From JAGXLC01 sp046545795 (GTDB lineage: Bacteria; Bacteroidota; Bacteroidia; Bacteroidales; UBA12077), in the NCBI GenBank assembly GCA_046545795.1, contig JBKGZD010000001.1:1-57320 (forward strand): DNA of 57,320 bases, read 5' to 3'. The position numbers and the translations under genes were made by a program. Positions 16,991 to 26,076 of this stretch are shown piece after piece; positions within the stretch are counted from its first letter, which is position 1; the number at the start of each line of letters is the position of its first letter. The notes beneath the pieces were generated by a model that did not search any database, was not told the DNA's origin, and was given only the letters and a program-made list of their open reading frames with translations.

Positions 16991-17006
16991 GCAAAGAACT
17001 TCAAAT

Positions 17007-18347
17007 TTATATTACTGATGCACCACCAGCCCTTCCTTTAATCCGGCCACTCTTCATAAGTCCATCATAATGTCTCATGAGCAGATGGCTTTCAATTTGC
17101 TGTAGTGTATCTAAAACTACACCCACAAGAATCAACAATGATGTTCCACCATAAAACTGAGCCCATTGGGTATTAATTCCCGCCATCATAGCAAAAGATG
17201 GTAATATGGCTATTAAGGCCAGGAATAAGGACCCAGGGAACGTAATTCGTGACATAATCCTGTCTAAAAACTCAACAGTTTTTCTTCCGGGTTTTACGCC
17301 CGGTATAAATCCCCCGTTCTTTTTCATATCTTCTGCCATCTGAGAAGGATTTATGGTAATTGCTGTATAAAAGTAGGTAAATAATATTACCATAACCGCA
17401 AAAGTAAAATTATACCAGAAGCCTGTAAAATCGGAAAATGCAGATGCAAAACCTGTTAAAGCATCTGAATCTGCAAAACCTGCTATGGTTATTGGAACAA
17501 ACATTAAAGCCTGAGCAAAAATAATTGGCATAACTCCTGCGGAATTAACCTTAAGTGGTATATATTGCCTTACGCCACCATATTGCTTATTACCTACTAT
17601 TCTTTTAGCATACTGGACCGGTATTTTCCGGGTTCCCTGTACTAATAGTATTGTAGCAACAAATACGAAAAAGAGTATTATCATTTCAAGAAGGAATGCA
17701 ACCAAACCTCCACCTTGTTCTTCCAATCGTGAAATAAATTCTGAAAACAATGCATACGGCAGGTTTGCAATAATTCCAATCATAATAATTAATGAAATAC
17801 CATTTCCAATACCTCTATCTGTAATCCTTTCACCCAGCCACATAATAAACATTGAACCGGCAGCCAATATTATCACAGAAGAGATCCAGAAAAACGATCC
17901 TTCTAAAACAAATGCAGTTTCAGGCACTTGTACCTGTAAATTTTTAAGATAAGAAGGAGCTTGGATAACAAGGATAGCAAGAGTTAAATACCTTGTTATT
18001 TGATTAATTTTTCTCCTTCCGCTTTCTCCTTCACGCTGCAACCGTTGAAAATAGGGAACTGCGATACCCAGCAACTGAATAACAATAGAGGCTGAAATAT
18101 AGGGCATAATTCCTAATGCAAAAATAGAAGCATTTGCAAAAGCACCACCTGAAAACATATTAAGCAATCCCAATACTCCTTCTGAAGTCTGTTGTTCTAA
18201 TGCAGAAAGCTGATTGGGGTCTATACCTGGTAAAACAATAAAACTTCCTAAGCGGTATATTAACAAGATACTTAATGTAAAGAGAATCCTTTTCTTCAAG
18301 TCTTCTATCTTCCAAATATTTTTTAAAGTATTTATAAATGCCCTCAT
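17007..18347 (-). CDS. secY: Preprotein translocase subunit SecY
   Basis: SecY is the central channel of the Sec translocon in the inner membrane. The 446-residue protein has the ten hydrophobic segments expected. The plug and first-helix region reads VLPGIDPNQLSALEQQ. The conserved GERITDRGIGNGISLIIMIGI and the cytoplasmic loop NPSQMAEDMKKNGGFIPGVKPG are also present. It lies between rplO and map. Confidence 0.98.
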   Translation of the reverse strand: MRAFINTLKNIWKIEDLKKRILFTLSILLIYRLGSFIVLPGIDPNQLSALEQQTSEGVLGLLNMFSGGAFANASIFALGIMPYISASIVIQLLGIAVPYFQRLQREGESGRRKINQITRYLTLAILVIQAPSYLKNLQVQVPETAFVLEGSFFWISSVIILAAGSMFIMWLGERITDRGIGNGISLIIMIGIIANLPYALFSEFISRLEEQGGGLVAFLLEMIILFFVFVATILLVQGTRKIPVQYAKRIVGNKQYGGVRQYIPLKVNSAGVMPIIFAQALMFVPITIAGFADSDALTGFASAFSDFTGFWYNFTFAVMVILFTYFYTAITINPSQMAEDMKKNGGFIPGVKPGRKTVEFLDRIMSRITFPGSLFLALIAILPSFAMMAGINTQWAQFYGGTSLLILVGVVLDTLQQIESHLLMRHYDGLMKSGRIKGRAGGASVI

Positions 18348-18354
18348 TGCAATA

Positions 18355-18801
18355 TTATAGTTTTACTACGTTTCCTTCTTTTGATTCTATAGCTTCCTGT
18401 GCTTTCTTTGAAAAAGCATGCGCTTTTACTTCTAATTTTTTAGTAATTTCTCCGTCTCCTAAAATTTTTATAAGGCTGCCTTTTTTTGCCAATCCGGCTT
18501 TATATAAAGTATCCACGTCAATTGTGTCCAGATTTTTTTCATCTGCAATTTTCTGGATAATGCTCAGGTTAATTCCCTTATACTCTTTTCTGTTTATGTT
18601 TTTAAATCCATATTTTGGAACCCGTCTGTGTAGTGGCATTTGTCCACCTTCAAAACCAAGTTTTCGGGAATACCCACTTCTTGATTTTGCACCTTTATGA
18701 CCGCGTGTTGCAGTTCCTCCTTTACCGGAGCCTTCGCCACGTCCTTTGCGAATATTGTTCCTTACCGAATTAGGTGCTGGTTTTAGATTGCTTAAGTCCA
18801 T
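18355..18801 (-). CDS. rplO: Ribosomal protein L15
   Basis: The 148-residue late-assembly 50S protein has the glycine-rich basic N-terminal extension (GRGEGSGKGGTATRGHKGAKSR) that threads into 23S rRNA and a globular C-terminal domain ending SKEGNVVKL. It follows rpmD and precedes secY as in other spc operons. Confidence 0.98.
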   Translation of the reverse strand: MDLSNLKPAPNSVRNNIRKGRGEGSGKGGTATRGHKGAKSRSGYSRKLGFEGGQMPLHRRVPKYGFKNINRKEYKGINLSIIQKIADEKNLDTIDVDTLYKAGLAKKGSLIKILGDGEITKKLEVKAHAFSKKAQEAIESKEGNVVKL

Positions 18802-18823
18802 ATCTTTTAAGAATTATATTCTT

Positions 18824-19006
18824 TTATTTTACTTCTTCAACTTCTATTAAATGCTTCACTTTATTTATCATTCCAGATATTTGAGGATTTTCTTCAACCT
18901 CAACAGAATGATTTATCTTTTTCAAGCCAAGAGCTTCAAGTGTTCGTTTTTGCCTCTTTGTGCTTCCTATTTTACTTTTAACTTGCGTAACCTTTAGTTT
19001 AGCCAT
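18824..19006 (-). CDS. rpmD: Ribosomal protein L30
   Basis: The 60-residue product begins MAKLKVTQVKSKIGSTKRQK and has the typical TLEALGLKKINHSVEV. The frame extends 13 codons upstream, but that part overlaps the end of rpsE and is not L30-like, so the internal ATG was chosen. Confidence 0.96.
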   Translation of the reverse strand: MAKLKVTQVKSKIGSTKRQKRTLEALGLKKINHSVEVEENPQISGMINKVKHLIEVEEVK

Positions 19007-19022
19007 GGTAATCAATATTATC

Positions 19023-19544
19023 TTATCCGTTAAAAACTTTTTCAAGATTAATGTTTCTTTGTTCGGCTATTGTATAAGCATCTCTCATATCCAACAAAGC
19101 ATTAATGGTACCTTTTACCTGATTATGAGGATTACTAGACCCTTTTGATTTAGCAAGTAAATCAGTAATACCGACGCTTTCAAGTACAATACGCATTGCA
19201 CCACCTGCTTTTACTCCAGTACCATGCGCTGCTGGTTTCATAAAAATGTGAGCACCTGAATATTTATATTCAATTTCATGAGGTATAGTTCCTTTTATAA
19301 TGGGTACTTTTACCAGGTTTTTCTTAGCTGCTTCAACACCCTTAGCTATAGCTGTTGTAACTTCTTTAGCCTTTCCAAGGCCATAACCTACTATACCATT
19401 TTCATTACCTACGACTACAAGGGCTGTAAAGCCAAACTGTCGACCACCTTTGGTTACTTTAGTAACACGGTTTATGCTTACCAGGCGGTCTTTCAAATCT
19501 AAATCGCTGGTTTTTACCTTTTTAATATTAGTTTCTTTTGGCAT
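19023..19544 (-). CDS. rpsE: Ribosomal protein S5
   Basis: The 173-residue 30S protein is important for decoding accuracy. The N-terminal double-stranded RNA-binding domain (DLKDRLVSINRVTKVTKGGRQ, GNENGIVGYGLGKAKEV) is followed by the C-terminal domain (HGTGVKAGGAMRIVLESVGI). Normal spc-operon position between rplR and rpmD. Confidence 0.98.
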   Translation of the reverse strand: MPKETNIKKVKTSDLDLKDRLVSINRVTKVTKGGRQFGFTALVVVGNENGIVGYGLGKAKEVTTAIAKGVEAAKKNLVKVPIIKGTIPHEIEYKYSGAHIFMKPAAHGTGVKAGGAMRIVLESVGITDLLAKSKGSSNPHNQVKGTINALLDMRDAYTIAEQRNINLEKVFNG

Positions 19545-19549
19545 AATAT

Positions 19550-19912
19550 TTAAAATTTAAGTCCTTCCTTTCTGGCAGCATCAGCTAACTTTTTAATGCG
19601 GCCATGATAACGATAACCATTACGGTCAAAAACTACATTTTTAATCCCCTTTTCCAAAGATTTTTGCGCAGCAAATTTACCAACCTCTGCTGCTTGCTCA
19701 GATTTTTTTAAGTCAGGGGCCTTTTCAGCAACTTCCTTATTTTTAGATGAGTAAGCCAATAATGTATGAGCCTTTTCATCATCTATAAACTGAACATAAA
19801 TATGTTTATTACTCCTAAAGACAGACATACGTGGTTTATCACTTGTACCACTAATTTTTTTTCTGACACGTTTTTTTATTCTAAACCTTCTATCCTTTTT
19901 CGTTAAGGCCAT
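19550..19912 (-). CDS. rplR: Ribosomal protein L18
   Basis: The 120-residue protein helps load 5S rRNA onto the 50S subunit together with L5. SDKPRMSVFRSNKHIYVQFID and VVFDRNGYRYHGRIKKLADAARKEGL are typical. It lies between rplF and rpsE. Confidence 0.98.
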   Translation of the reverse strand: MALTKKDRRFRIKKRVRKKISGTSDKPRMSVFRSNKHIYVQFIDDEKAHTLLAYSSKNKEVAEKAPDLKKSEQAAEVGKFAAQKSLEKGIKNVVFDRNGYRYHGRIKKLADAARKEGLKF

Positions 19913-19932
19913 GAGTTTTCTTTTTAATAAGT

Positions 19933-20484
19933 TTATACATTTCCGGCTTTTCCAGCTTTACGCCTAATCCATTCGCCAACATATCTTATTCCTTTTCCTT
20001 TATAAGGTTCTGGTGGTCTTAAGGCTCTAATCTTAGCGGCAACCATTCCCAGAAGTTCCTTATCGTGGCTAGTTAAAGTCACTTTTGGATTACTTCGTCG
20101 TTCCGTTTTAGCTTCAACGTTTATTTCTTCTGGTATTTCAAAGTGTATTGAGTGCGAGTAACCAACATTCATTTCAAGAATTTGTCCTTTTGATTCAGCT
20201 CTAAACCCAACACCTTCAAACTCAAGCTGAATTTCGTACCCTTTTGAAACACCTTCAACCATATTATTGATTAAAGACCGATATAATCCATGAAGAGATT
20301 TATACTTCTTTATATCAGAGGAACGTGTGACTTTTACTTCCTGATCTTCTACTTCAATATTGATAGCAGGGTCAACTTTTCTTTTAAGCTCACCTTTGGG
20401 TCCTTTAACATGGACTTCATTGTCGTTAACTGTTACGTTAACACCTTCTGGTATTTGTACTGGTAATAAACCTATACGTGACAT
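19933..20484 (-). CDS. rplF: Ribosomal protein L6
   Basis: The 183-residue protein near the factor-binding centre of the 50S subunit consists of two similar domains. MSRIGLLPVQIPEGVNV opens it and PPEPYKGKGIRYVGE with the basic end RRKAGKAGNV closes it. Confidence 0.98.
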   Translation of the reverse strand: MSRIGLLPVQIPEGVNVTVNDNEVHVKGPKGELKRKVDPAINIEVEDQEVKVTRSSDIKKYKSLHGLYRSLINNMVEGVSKGYEIQLEFEGVGFRAESKGQILEMNVGYSHSIHFEIPEEINVEAKTERRSNPKVTLTSHDKELLGMVAAKIRALRPPEPYKGKGIRYVGEWIRRKAGKAGNV

Positions 20485-20499
20485 CTAATTTCCTCCATT

Positions 20500-20901
20500 T
20501 TAATGTACATAACACAATACTTCACCACCCACATTCAACTTCTTTGCTTCTTTATCAGTAATCACTCCTTTAGAGGTGGATAATATAGCAATTCCCAAAC
20601 CATTCAGGACTCTAGGTATTGTCCTTGTATCAACGTATTTTCTTAACCCCGGTTTACTGACTCTCTGGAGTGACCTTATTGCAGGTTCTTTTGTTTTGGG
20701 GTGATACTTAAGGGCAATTTTTATTAATCCTTGATACCCTTCTTCGTCAAACTTATAACTTAAAATATACCCTTGATCATAGAGTATCTTCGTTATATCC
20801 TTTTTTAAGTTTGAAGCAGGCATTTCTACCACTTTATGCCCTGCCATCATTGCATTTCTTATTCTTGTTAAATAATCAGCGATTGGATCTGTAACGTTCA
20901 T
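20500..20901 (-). CDS. rpsH: Ribosomal protein S8
   Basis: The 133-residue 30S protein binds the central domain of 16S rRNA and in other bacteria represses the spc operon. I chose the start MNVTDPIADYLTRIRNAMMAG. The frame continues ten codons upstream and would overlap rpsN, but those residues are not conserved S8. The C-terminal VLNGLGIAILSTSKGVITDKEAK block is present. Confidence 0.96.
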   Translation of the reverse strand: MNVTDPIADYLTRIRNAMMAGHKVVEMPASNLKKDITKILYDQGYILSYKFDEEGYQGLIKIALKYHPKTKEPAIRSLQRVSKPGLRKYVDTRTIPRVLNGLGIAILSTSKGVITDKEAKKLNVGGEVLCYVH

Positions 20902-20924
20902 TCTTCCTAATCTTTTAAAATTTA

Positions 20925-21194
20925 TTACCAACTAGCTTTCTTAACACCAGGGATAAGACCTTTAGATGCCATTTCCCTGAAAGTAATTCTACTAACTCCA
21001 AATTGTCTCATATATCCTCTGGGGCGGCCAGTAATTTGACATCTATTATGCAGTCTTACCGGGCTAGAATTTCTTGGCAAACGACTTAAGCCAATGTAAT
21101 CACCTTCTGCTTTCAGCTTTTCTCGCTTTTTAGCGTATTTTTTGACCATTTTTTGTCTTTTTCTCTCTCTGGCCTTCATTGATTCTTTAGACAT
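20925..21194 (-). CDS. rpsN: Ribosomal protein S14 (zinc-free form)
   Basis: The 89-residue protein of the 30S head is the longer form. It carries SPVRLHNRCQITGRPRGYMRQFGVSR with one cysteine instead of the CxxC...CxxC zinc site. The C-terminal FREMASKGLIPGVKKASW is standard. It sits between rplE and rpsH. Confidence 0.98.
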   Translation of the reverse strand: MSKESMKARERKRQKMVKKYAKKREKLKAEGDYIGLSRLPRNSSPVRLHNRCQITGRPRGYMRQFGVSRITFREMASKGLIPGVKKASW

Positions 21195-21197
21195 AGC

Positions 21198-21755
21198 TTA
21201 TTCCTTTTTTAAATTTTTAAAAGGCATTCCAAATTCTCTTAATAATGCAAAACCCTCCTCATCGGTTGGAGCATTTGTAACAAAAGTGGCTTCTAAACCG
21301 ATAATTTTATGTACTTTATCCATGTTAATTTCAGGGAATATAATCTGTTCATCGATACCCAGGGAATAGTTTCCCCTTCCATCAAAGTTACTTTCAATAC
21401 CATTAAAGTCTTTTACTCGTGGTAATGCAACATTAATAAGTCGTTCAAGGAATTCATACATCCTGGTTTGCCTTAATGTCACTTTCACTCCGATAGGAGT
21501 CTCTTCACGTAACTTAAAATTAGAGATAGCTTTTTTGGAGAAAGTTTTCACAGCTTTTTGTCCTGCAATAAGAGTTAATTCTTCCTGAGCACTTTCAATT
21601 AACTTCTTATCAGCAACTGCCTCACCTACACCTTGGTTCAGAACAATTTTTTCCAAGCGTGGTACTTGCATCACAGACTTGTATTTAAATTCTTTCATCA
21701 GTGCAGGTACGATCTCCTCGTAATATCTTTTTTGTAAAACTGGCTGATAGTCCAT
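21198..21755 (-). CDS. rplE: Ribosomal protein L5
   Basis: The 185-residue 5S rRNA-binding protein contacts P-site tRNA. KIVLNQGVGEAVADKKLIESA, GIDEQIIFPEI and TNAPTDEEGFALLREFGMPF are diagnostic. Its start codon overlaps the last base of rplX, suggesting translational coupling. Confidence 0.98.
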   Translation of the reverse strand: MDYQPVLQKRYYEEIVPALMKEFKYKSVMQVPRLEKIVLNQGVGEAVADKKLIESAQEELTLIAGQKAVKTFSKKAISNFKLREETPIGVKVTLRQTRMYEFLERLINVALPRVKDFNGIESNFDGRGNYSLGIDEQIIFPEINMDKVHKIIGLEATFVTNAPTDEEGFALLREFGMPFKNLKKE

Positions 21756-22084
21756 TATTTTATCTCCTCCCCTGATTTTTTTGAATAACGCACTAGTTTT
21801 CCATTTGAATCTTTCTTTCTACCAATTCTGGTTGGTTCACCTGATTCAGGATCAACAACCATTAGGTTAGAGATATGTACAGGTGACTCCTTTTTTATAA
21901 TCCCACCTTTAGGATTTTCAGAATTAGGTTTCGTATGCTTTGATACGATGTTTACACCTTCTACAAGAGCTTTTTCTGCTGCAGGGAATACTTCCAGCAC
22001 TCTTCCCTGTTGCCCTTTATATTCGCCGGTATTGACGTATACCGTATCTCCTTTTTTTATATGTAATTTTTTCTGTTTTCGCAT
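21755..22084 (-). CDS. rplX: Ribosomal protein L24
   Basis: The 109-residue assembly initiator of the 50S subunit carries a KOW motif (KKGDTVYVNTGEYKGQQGRVLEV), and SKHTKPNSENPKGGIIKKE follows. It is coupled to rplE by a one-base overlap. Confidence 0.98.
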   Translation of the reverse strand: MRKQKKLHIKKGDTVYVNTGEYKGQQGRVLEVFPAAEKALVEGVNIVSKHTKPNSENPKGGIIKKESPVHISNLMVVDPESGEPTRIGRKKDSNGKLVRYSKKSGEEIK

Positions 22085-22096
22085 CTATCCAAATTT

Positions 22097-22462
22097 TTAT
22101 AATACTTCTGGTGCTAATGAGATTATTTTCATATAACTATCTCTCAACTCCCGGGGTATTGGTCCAAAAATACGCGTTCCCCGGATTTCTCCAACATTAT
22201 TAATTAATACACAAGCATTGTTATCAAATCTGATATAAGAGCCATCAGATCTTCTTACCTCTTTTCTTGTTCTCACAATAATTGCTTTGCTAACGGTACC
22301 TTTCTTAACTTCAGAAGAGGGTAACGCGTTGCGAACGCTAACAACAACTTTATCGCCTATAGAGGCATATCTTCTACCACTACCTCCTAACACCCTTATC
22401 ACTTTCACAATCTTAGCGCCGCTATTATCAGCTACATTTAGTTTACTTTCTTGTTGTATCAT
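22097..22462 (-). CDS. rplN: Ribosomal protein L14
   Basis: The 121-residue 50S protein forms an intersubunit bridge. MIQQESKLNVADNSGAK and the end RIFGPIPRELRD..MKIISLAPEVL are canonical. Confidence 0.98.
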   Translation of the reverse strand: MIQQESKLNVADNSGAKIVKVIRVLGGSGRRYASIGDKVVVSVRNALPSSEVKKGTVSKAIIVRTRKEVRRSDGSYIRFDNNACVLINNVGEIRGTRIFGPIPRELRDSYMKIISLAPEVL

Positions 22463-22470
22463 GGGTTTGT

Positions 22471-22728
22471 TTATTTAGCTCTTTCTAAAATTTCAACTAA
22501 TCTCCAACGTTTTCTTTTGCTTAACGGGCGCGTTTCCATAATTTTTACGGTATCGCCTTCATTGCATTCGTTTTTATCGTCATGAGCAACAAATTTAGAT
22601 CGTCTGCTTAAAAATTTACCATATTTGGGGTGCCGAACTCTTCTCTGCACCTCAATGGTGATAGATTTATCCATTTTATTGCTGGTAACGACCCCTATTT
22701 TCTCTTTCCTAAGACTACGTTTTTCCAT
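22471..22728 (-). CDS. rpsQ: Ribosomal protein S17
   Basis: The 85-residue OB-fold protein of the 30S body. RKEKIGVVTSNKMDKSITIEV and the motif VKIMETRPLSKRKRWRLVEI identify it. It lies between rpmC and rplN. Confidence 0.98.
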   Translation of the reverse strand: MEKRSLRKEKIGVVTSNKMDKSITIEVQRRVRHPKYGKFLSRRSKFVAHDDKNECNEGDTVKIMETRPLSKRKRWRLVEILERAK

Positions 22729-22744
22729 TTTGTTTTATGGTTTC

Positions 22745-22963
22745 TTATTTATTATCAGTTTCTTTCAATTCGCCTTTTAAGCGTCTCATGGTCAGTTCCG
22801 TTTTCATCCTGGCTATATTTTTCTTAGCCTCGGGAATCTTATTAGGATTATCCAGCGGTGAAACAGCATGACTAATCTTCAGCTGAGTCAGATGGTGCTG
22901 TTCACTATCTAATCTTTCTTCCAGCTCTTTTGTTGTAAATTCTCTAATTTCCGAAGGTTTCAT
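22745..22963 (-). CDS. rpmC: Ribosomal protein L29
   Basis: The 72-residue two-helix protein lies near the tunnel exit, where it helps bind trigger factor and SRP. MKPSEIREFTTKELEERL and the NPNKIPEAKKNIARMKTEL helix are typical. It follows rplP after 14 bases. Confidence 0.97.
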   Translation of the reverse strand: MKPSEIREFTTKELEERLDSEQHHLTQLKISHAVSPLDNPNKIPEAKKNIARMKTELTMRRLKGELKETDNK

Positions 22964-22977
22964 TTTAACAATATTGT

Positions 22978-23397
22978 TTATTCAACATAATCTCTTCTTA
23001 CGACAAATTTGGTTTTTATAGGTAGTTTTTGAGCTGCTAACCTTAAAGCTTCCTGAGCAACATTTTTAGGAATACCTTCAGCTTCAATCATTATTCTTCC
23101 GGGCTTAACAGGAGCTACAAAACCTTCAGGGTCTCCTTTTCCTTTTCCCATTCGAACTTCAGCAGGTTTACTTGTAACTGGTTTATCTGGGAAAATACGT
23201 ATCCATATCTGACCTTCCCTTTTCATATATCTTGTCATAGCCTGCCGAGCAGCTTCAATCTGCTTCTGAGTAATCCAGGTAGCTTCCATAGCTTTTAGTC
23301 CGAATGATCCAAAAGCAAGTTGACTGCCTCTAACAGAAACCCCTTTCATTCTTCCCTTTTGGGACTTCCTGAATTTTGTTTTTTTTGGTTGTAACAT
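22978..23397 (-). CDS. rplP: Ribosomal protein L16
   Basis: The 139-residue protein lies near the peptidyl transferase centre. MLQPKKTKFRKSQKGRMKG, FGLKAMEATWITQKQIEAAR and MGKGKGDPEGFVAPVKPGR are conserved. Confidence 0.98.
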   Translation of the reverse strand: MLQPKKTKFRKSQKGRMKGVSVRGSQLAFGSFGLKAMEATWITQKQIEAARQAMTRYMKREGQIWIRIFPDKPVTSKPAEVRMGKGKGDPEGFVAPVKPGRIMIEAEGIPKNVAQEALRLAAQKLPIKTKFVVRRDYVE

Positions 23398-23414
23398 TAG
23401 TCCTAAATTTTTAT

Positions 23415-24116
23415 CTATTTCCTTTTTCTTCTATTGCCTTTTGATTTAGATCCCTTTCCAGGTGCTGCAGTGGTAGGAGTTAAATCAACCTTACCAAAAA
23501 TCTCTCCTTTAAAAATCCATACCTTAATACCAATAAGACCAACTTTAGTTAGCGCTTCATCAAGAGCATAATCTATGTCAGCTCTTAGAGTGTGCAATGG
23601 AGTACGACCTTCTTTATAAACTTCTGTTCTGGCCATTTCAGCTCCACCAAGTCTACCTGAAATTTGAACTTTAATACCTTCTGCTCCTAAGCGCATTGTA
23701 GAAGCAATTGCCATTTTAATAGCCCGACGAAATGATATCATCCCTTCGATTTGGCGGGAAATTCCATTCGCAACAAGGGTTGCATCTAATTCTGGTCGTT
23801 TAACTTCAAAAATATTAATTTGGACTTCTTTCTTGGTTAATTTTTTCAACTCCTCTTTCAGTTTATCGACTTCTTTCCCACCTTTACCAATAATAATACC
23901 CGGTCTGGCTGTGTGAACAGTTATAGTTACCAGCTTCAGGGTACGTTCAATAATTATTTTTGAAATACTTGCCTTTGATAACCTAGCATGCAAGTATTTA
24001 CGAATTTTATTGTCTTCGATTAGCTTATCAGTATAGTTTTTACCACCATACCAATTTGATTCCCAGCCTTTAATAATGCCTAACCTGTTGCTTATTGGAT
24101 TAACTTTTTGTCCCAT
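23415..24116 (-). CDS. rpsC: Ribosomal protein S3
   Basis: The 233-residue 30S protein lies at the mRNA entry tunnel. A KH domain (RPGIIIGKGGKEVDKLKEEL) and the C-terminal S3 domain (GRLGGAEMARTEVYKEGRTPLHTLRADIDY, given here only as its key block) are present, ending in a short basic tail. It starts directly next to the rplV stop codon with no spacer. Confidence 0.98.
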   Translation of the reverse strand: MGQKVNPISNRLGIIKGWESNWYGGKNYTDKLIEDNKIRKYLHARLSKASISKIIIERTLKLVTITVHTARPGIIIGKGGKEVDKLKEELKKLTKKEVQINIFEVKRPELDATLVANGISRQIEGMISFRRAIKMAIASTMRLGAEGIKVQISGRLGGAEMARTEVYKEGRTPLHTLRADIDYALDEALTKVGLIGIKVWIFKGEIFGKVDLTPTTAAPGKGSKSKGNRRKRK

Positions 24117-24608
24117 CTATTGTTGATTTGTTTTAGAATCATTTTTATTTTGTTCCTCTGTTACTTCTGCTTTATCTTTTGCTTTTGTTTCAGTTTTATT
24201 TAATTCTTTTGCCTGATTAAGATCCTCCAGATAAACAGTGACATGATTGGATCTTTTCCTTATAAGATGTGCTCTACCCATTGCTTCGGGTCGTATTCTC
24301 TTTAGGGTTCTTGCTTTATCAACATTTACTGAACTAATTACAAGGTGACTATCCTCGATCCTAACGCCTTCATTTTTGTTTTGCCAGTTAGAGATCGCAG
24401 ACAATACAAGTTTCTCCATGTGATTGGATGCAGCTTTGGGGCTATATCTTAGCATATCCAGAGCTTGATTAACTTCTTTACCTTTTATCATATCAGCCAC
24501 CAATCTCATTTTTCGGGGAGAAACGGGACAACCCCGCAAAACTGCGAAATATTGATTTTTCTTTTCTTCTTTAATTTTTTCCGCTCTTAAACGTTTTCGT
24601 GCACCCAT
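24117..24608 (-). CDS. rplV: Ribosomal protein L22 with charged C-terminal tail
   Basis: L22 lines the nascent-peptide tunnel. Residues 1 to about 135 hold the usual fold (CPVSPRKMRLVADMIKGKEV, then RIRPEAMGRAHLIRKRSNHV in the tunnel hairpin region). A tail of about 28 residues follows, made almost only of Lys, Glu, Asn, Thr and Gln (NKTETKAKDKAEVTEEQ). The total of 163 residues is longer than the typical 110-135. The tail is probably disordered. Confidence 0.97.
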   Translation of the reverse strand: MGARKRLRAEKIKEEKKNQYFAVLRGCPVSPRKMRLVADMIKGKEVNQALDMLRYSPKAASNHMEKLVLSAISNWQNKNEGVRIEDSHLVISSVNVDKARTLKRIRPEAMGRAHLIRKRSNHVTVYLEDLNQAKELNKTETKAKDKAEVTEEQNKNDSKTNQQ

Positions 24609-24632
24609 TATTCAAAATTTTTCTGATTAATT

Positions 24633-24902
24633 TTATTTACCTTTTTTAGTTGGATGACCTTTAAATTGTCTGGATGGTGCAAATTCACCTAATTTATGTC
24701 CAACCATATTTTCTGTAATGTATACCGGGATAAATTTATTCCCATTATGAACAGCAATAGTATGCCCTACAAAATCAGGAGTAATCATGGATCTTCTTGA
24801 CCAGGTTTTAAGAACTTTCTTCTTACCTGATTCATTCATCTCCAGAATTCTTTTCTCCAATTTAAACTCTATAAAAGGTCCTTTTTTTAATGAACGACTC
24901 AT
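24633..24902 (-). CDS. rpsS: Ribosomal protein S19
   Basis: The 89-residue 30S head protein. MSRSLKKGPFIEFKL, WSRRSMITPDFVGHTIAVHNG and MVGHKLGEFAPSRQFKGH are canonical. It lies between rplB and rplV. Confidence 0.98.
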   Translation of the reverse strand: MSRSLKKGPFIEFKLEKRILEMNESGKKKVLKTWSRRSMITPDFVGHTIAVHNGNKFIPVYITENMVGHKLGEFAPSRQFKGHPTKKGK

Positions 24903-24923
24903 AAGTATTATTAGTTAGATCGT

Positions 24924-25757
24924 TTATTTTTTACGTTTTTTTCTTCTCTCAACAATATATTTACTGGAAGCCTTTTTCAGCTTTCGGGTTTTATATCCTT
25001 TAGCAGGCTTTCCATTTCTTGAACGTGGAATACCACCAGAAGCTCGACCTTCTCCTCCTCCCATTGGGTGATCTACAGGGTTCATAGCTACACCTCTGAC
25101 GCGGGGTCTTCTCCCGAGCCATCGGGAACGTCCTGCTTTCCCTGAGGAAAGAATTATATGATCTGAATTGGATGTAGCTCCAATAGTTGCCTTACAGGTT
25201 GTAAGAATCATTCTTATTTCCCCTGACGGTAGCTTAACATTTGCATATTTTCCTTCACGGGATGTTAATTGAGCATATGTTCCTGCACTTCGAGCCAATA
25301 CAGCTCCCCGTCCAGGTCTCAATTCTATGTTATGTATAATAGTACCCAATGGAATATCAGCAAGATATAGACAGTTGCCTATTTCAGGGGTAGCTTCTTT
25401 TCCTGAAAGGATAGTTTGTCCTACCTTTAGTCCATTAGGCGCTATGATATAACGTTTTTCACCATCTTCATAAACAACAAGTGCTATACGTGCAGAACGA
25501 TTGGGGTCATATTCAATTGATTTAACTTTTGCTTTCATCCCCTCTTTATCTCTCTTAAAATCAATAATACGGTATCGCTGTTTGTGTCCACCACCACGAT
25601 ATCGTATAGTCATTCTCCCTGCGTTATTTCTGCCTCCGCTTTTTTTCTTAGTCTCTAACAAAGATTTCTCTGGCTCCGATTTTGTAATTGTGTCGAAAGC
25701 ACTAATAAGTTTATGTCTTTGTCCTGGTGTAGCTGGTTTAAATTTTCTTACTGCCAT
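24924..25757 (-). CDS. rplB: Ribosomal protein L2
   Basis: The 277-residue protein is needed for subunit association and peptidyl transfer. GRMTIRYRGGGHKQRYR, the OB and SH3-like domains, and VRGVAMNPVDHPMGGGEGR with the functionally important histidine are present. Confidence 0.98.
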   Translation of the reverse strand: MAVRKFKPATPGQRHKLISAFDTITKSEPEKSLLETKKKSGGRNNAGRMTIRYRGGGHKQRYRIIDFKRDKEGMKAKVKSIEYDPNRSARIALVVYEDGEKRYIIAPNGLKVGQTILSGKEATPEIGNCLYLADIPLGTIIHNIELRPGRGAVLARSAGTYAQLTSREGKYANVKLPSGEIRMILTTCKATIGATSNSDHIILSSGKAGRSRWLGRRPRVRGVAMNPVDHPMGGGEGRASGGIPRSRNGKPAKGYKTRKLKKASSKYIVERRKKRKK

Positions 25758-25770
25758 AACTTAAATTTTC

Positions 25771-26073
25771 CTATATATTACTGTAAAAGTCAATGGTGTC
25801 TCCTTCAACTAGAGTGACTATAGCTTTCTTAAAATCTTGTTCTTTTCCACGGATAATTCCGGCTTTAGTATATCTCATACGTTGTTTACCACTGTATTTC
25901 ATGGTATTAACAGATTCAACCGTTACATTATACATTTCTTCAATAGCTGAACGAATTTGTATTTTATTCGCTCTTTTATCAACTATAAAGCCGTATTTAT
26001 TGAGGGATTCTCCCTGTTCGGTTAATTTCTCTGTAATTATCGGCTTTTTTAAAATATCCTTTATTGCAGCCAT
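25771..26073 (-). CDS. rplW: Ribosomal protein L23
   Basis: The 100-residue protein at the tunnel exit is the docking site for trigger factor and SRP. ILKKPIITEKLTEQGE, KIQIRSAIEEMYNVTVESVNT and a KAIVTLVEGDTIDF end are typical. It starts three bases after rplD ends. Confidence 0.97.
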   Translation of the reverse strand: MAAIKDILKKPIITEKLTEQGESLNKYGFIVDKRANKIQIRSAIEEMYNVTVESVNTMKYSGKQRMRYTKAGIIRGKEQDFKKAIVTLVEGDTIDFYSNI

Positions 26074-26076
26074 AAC

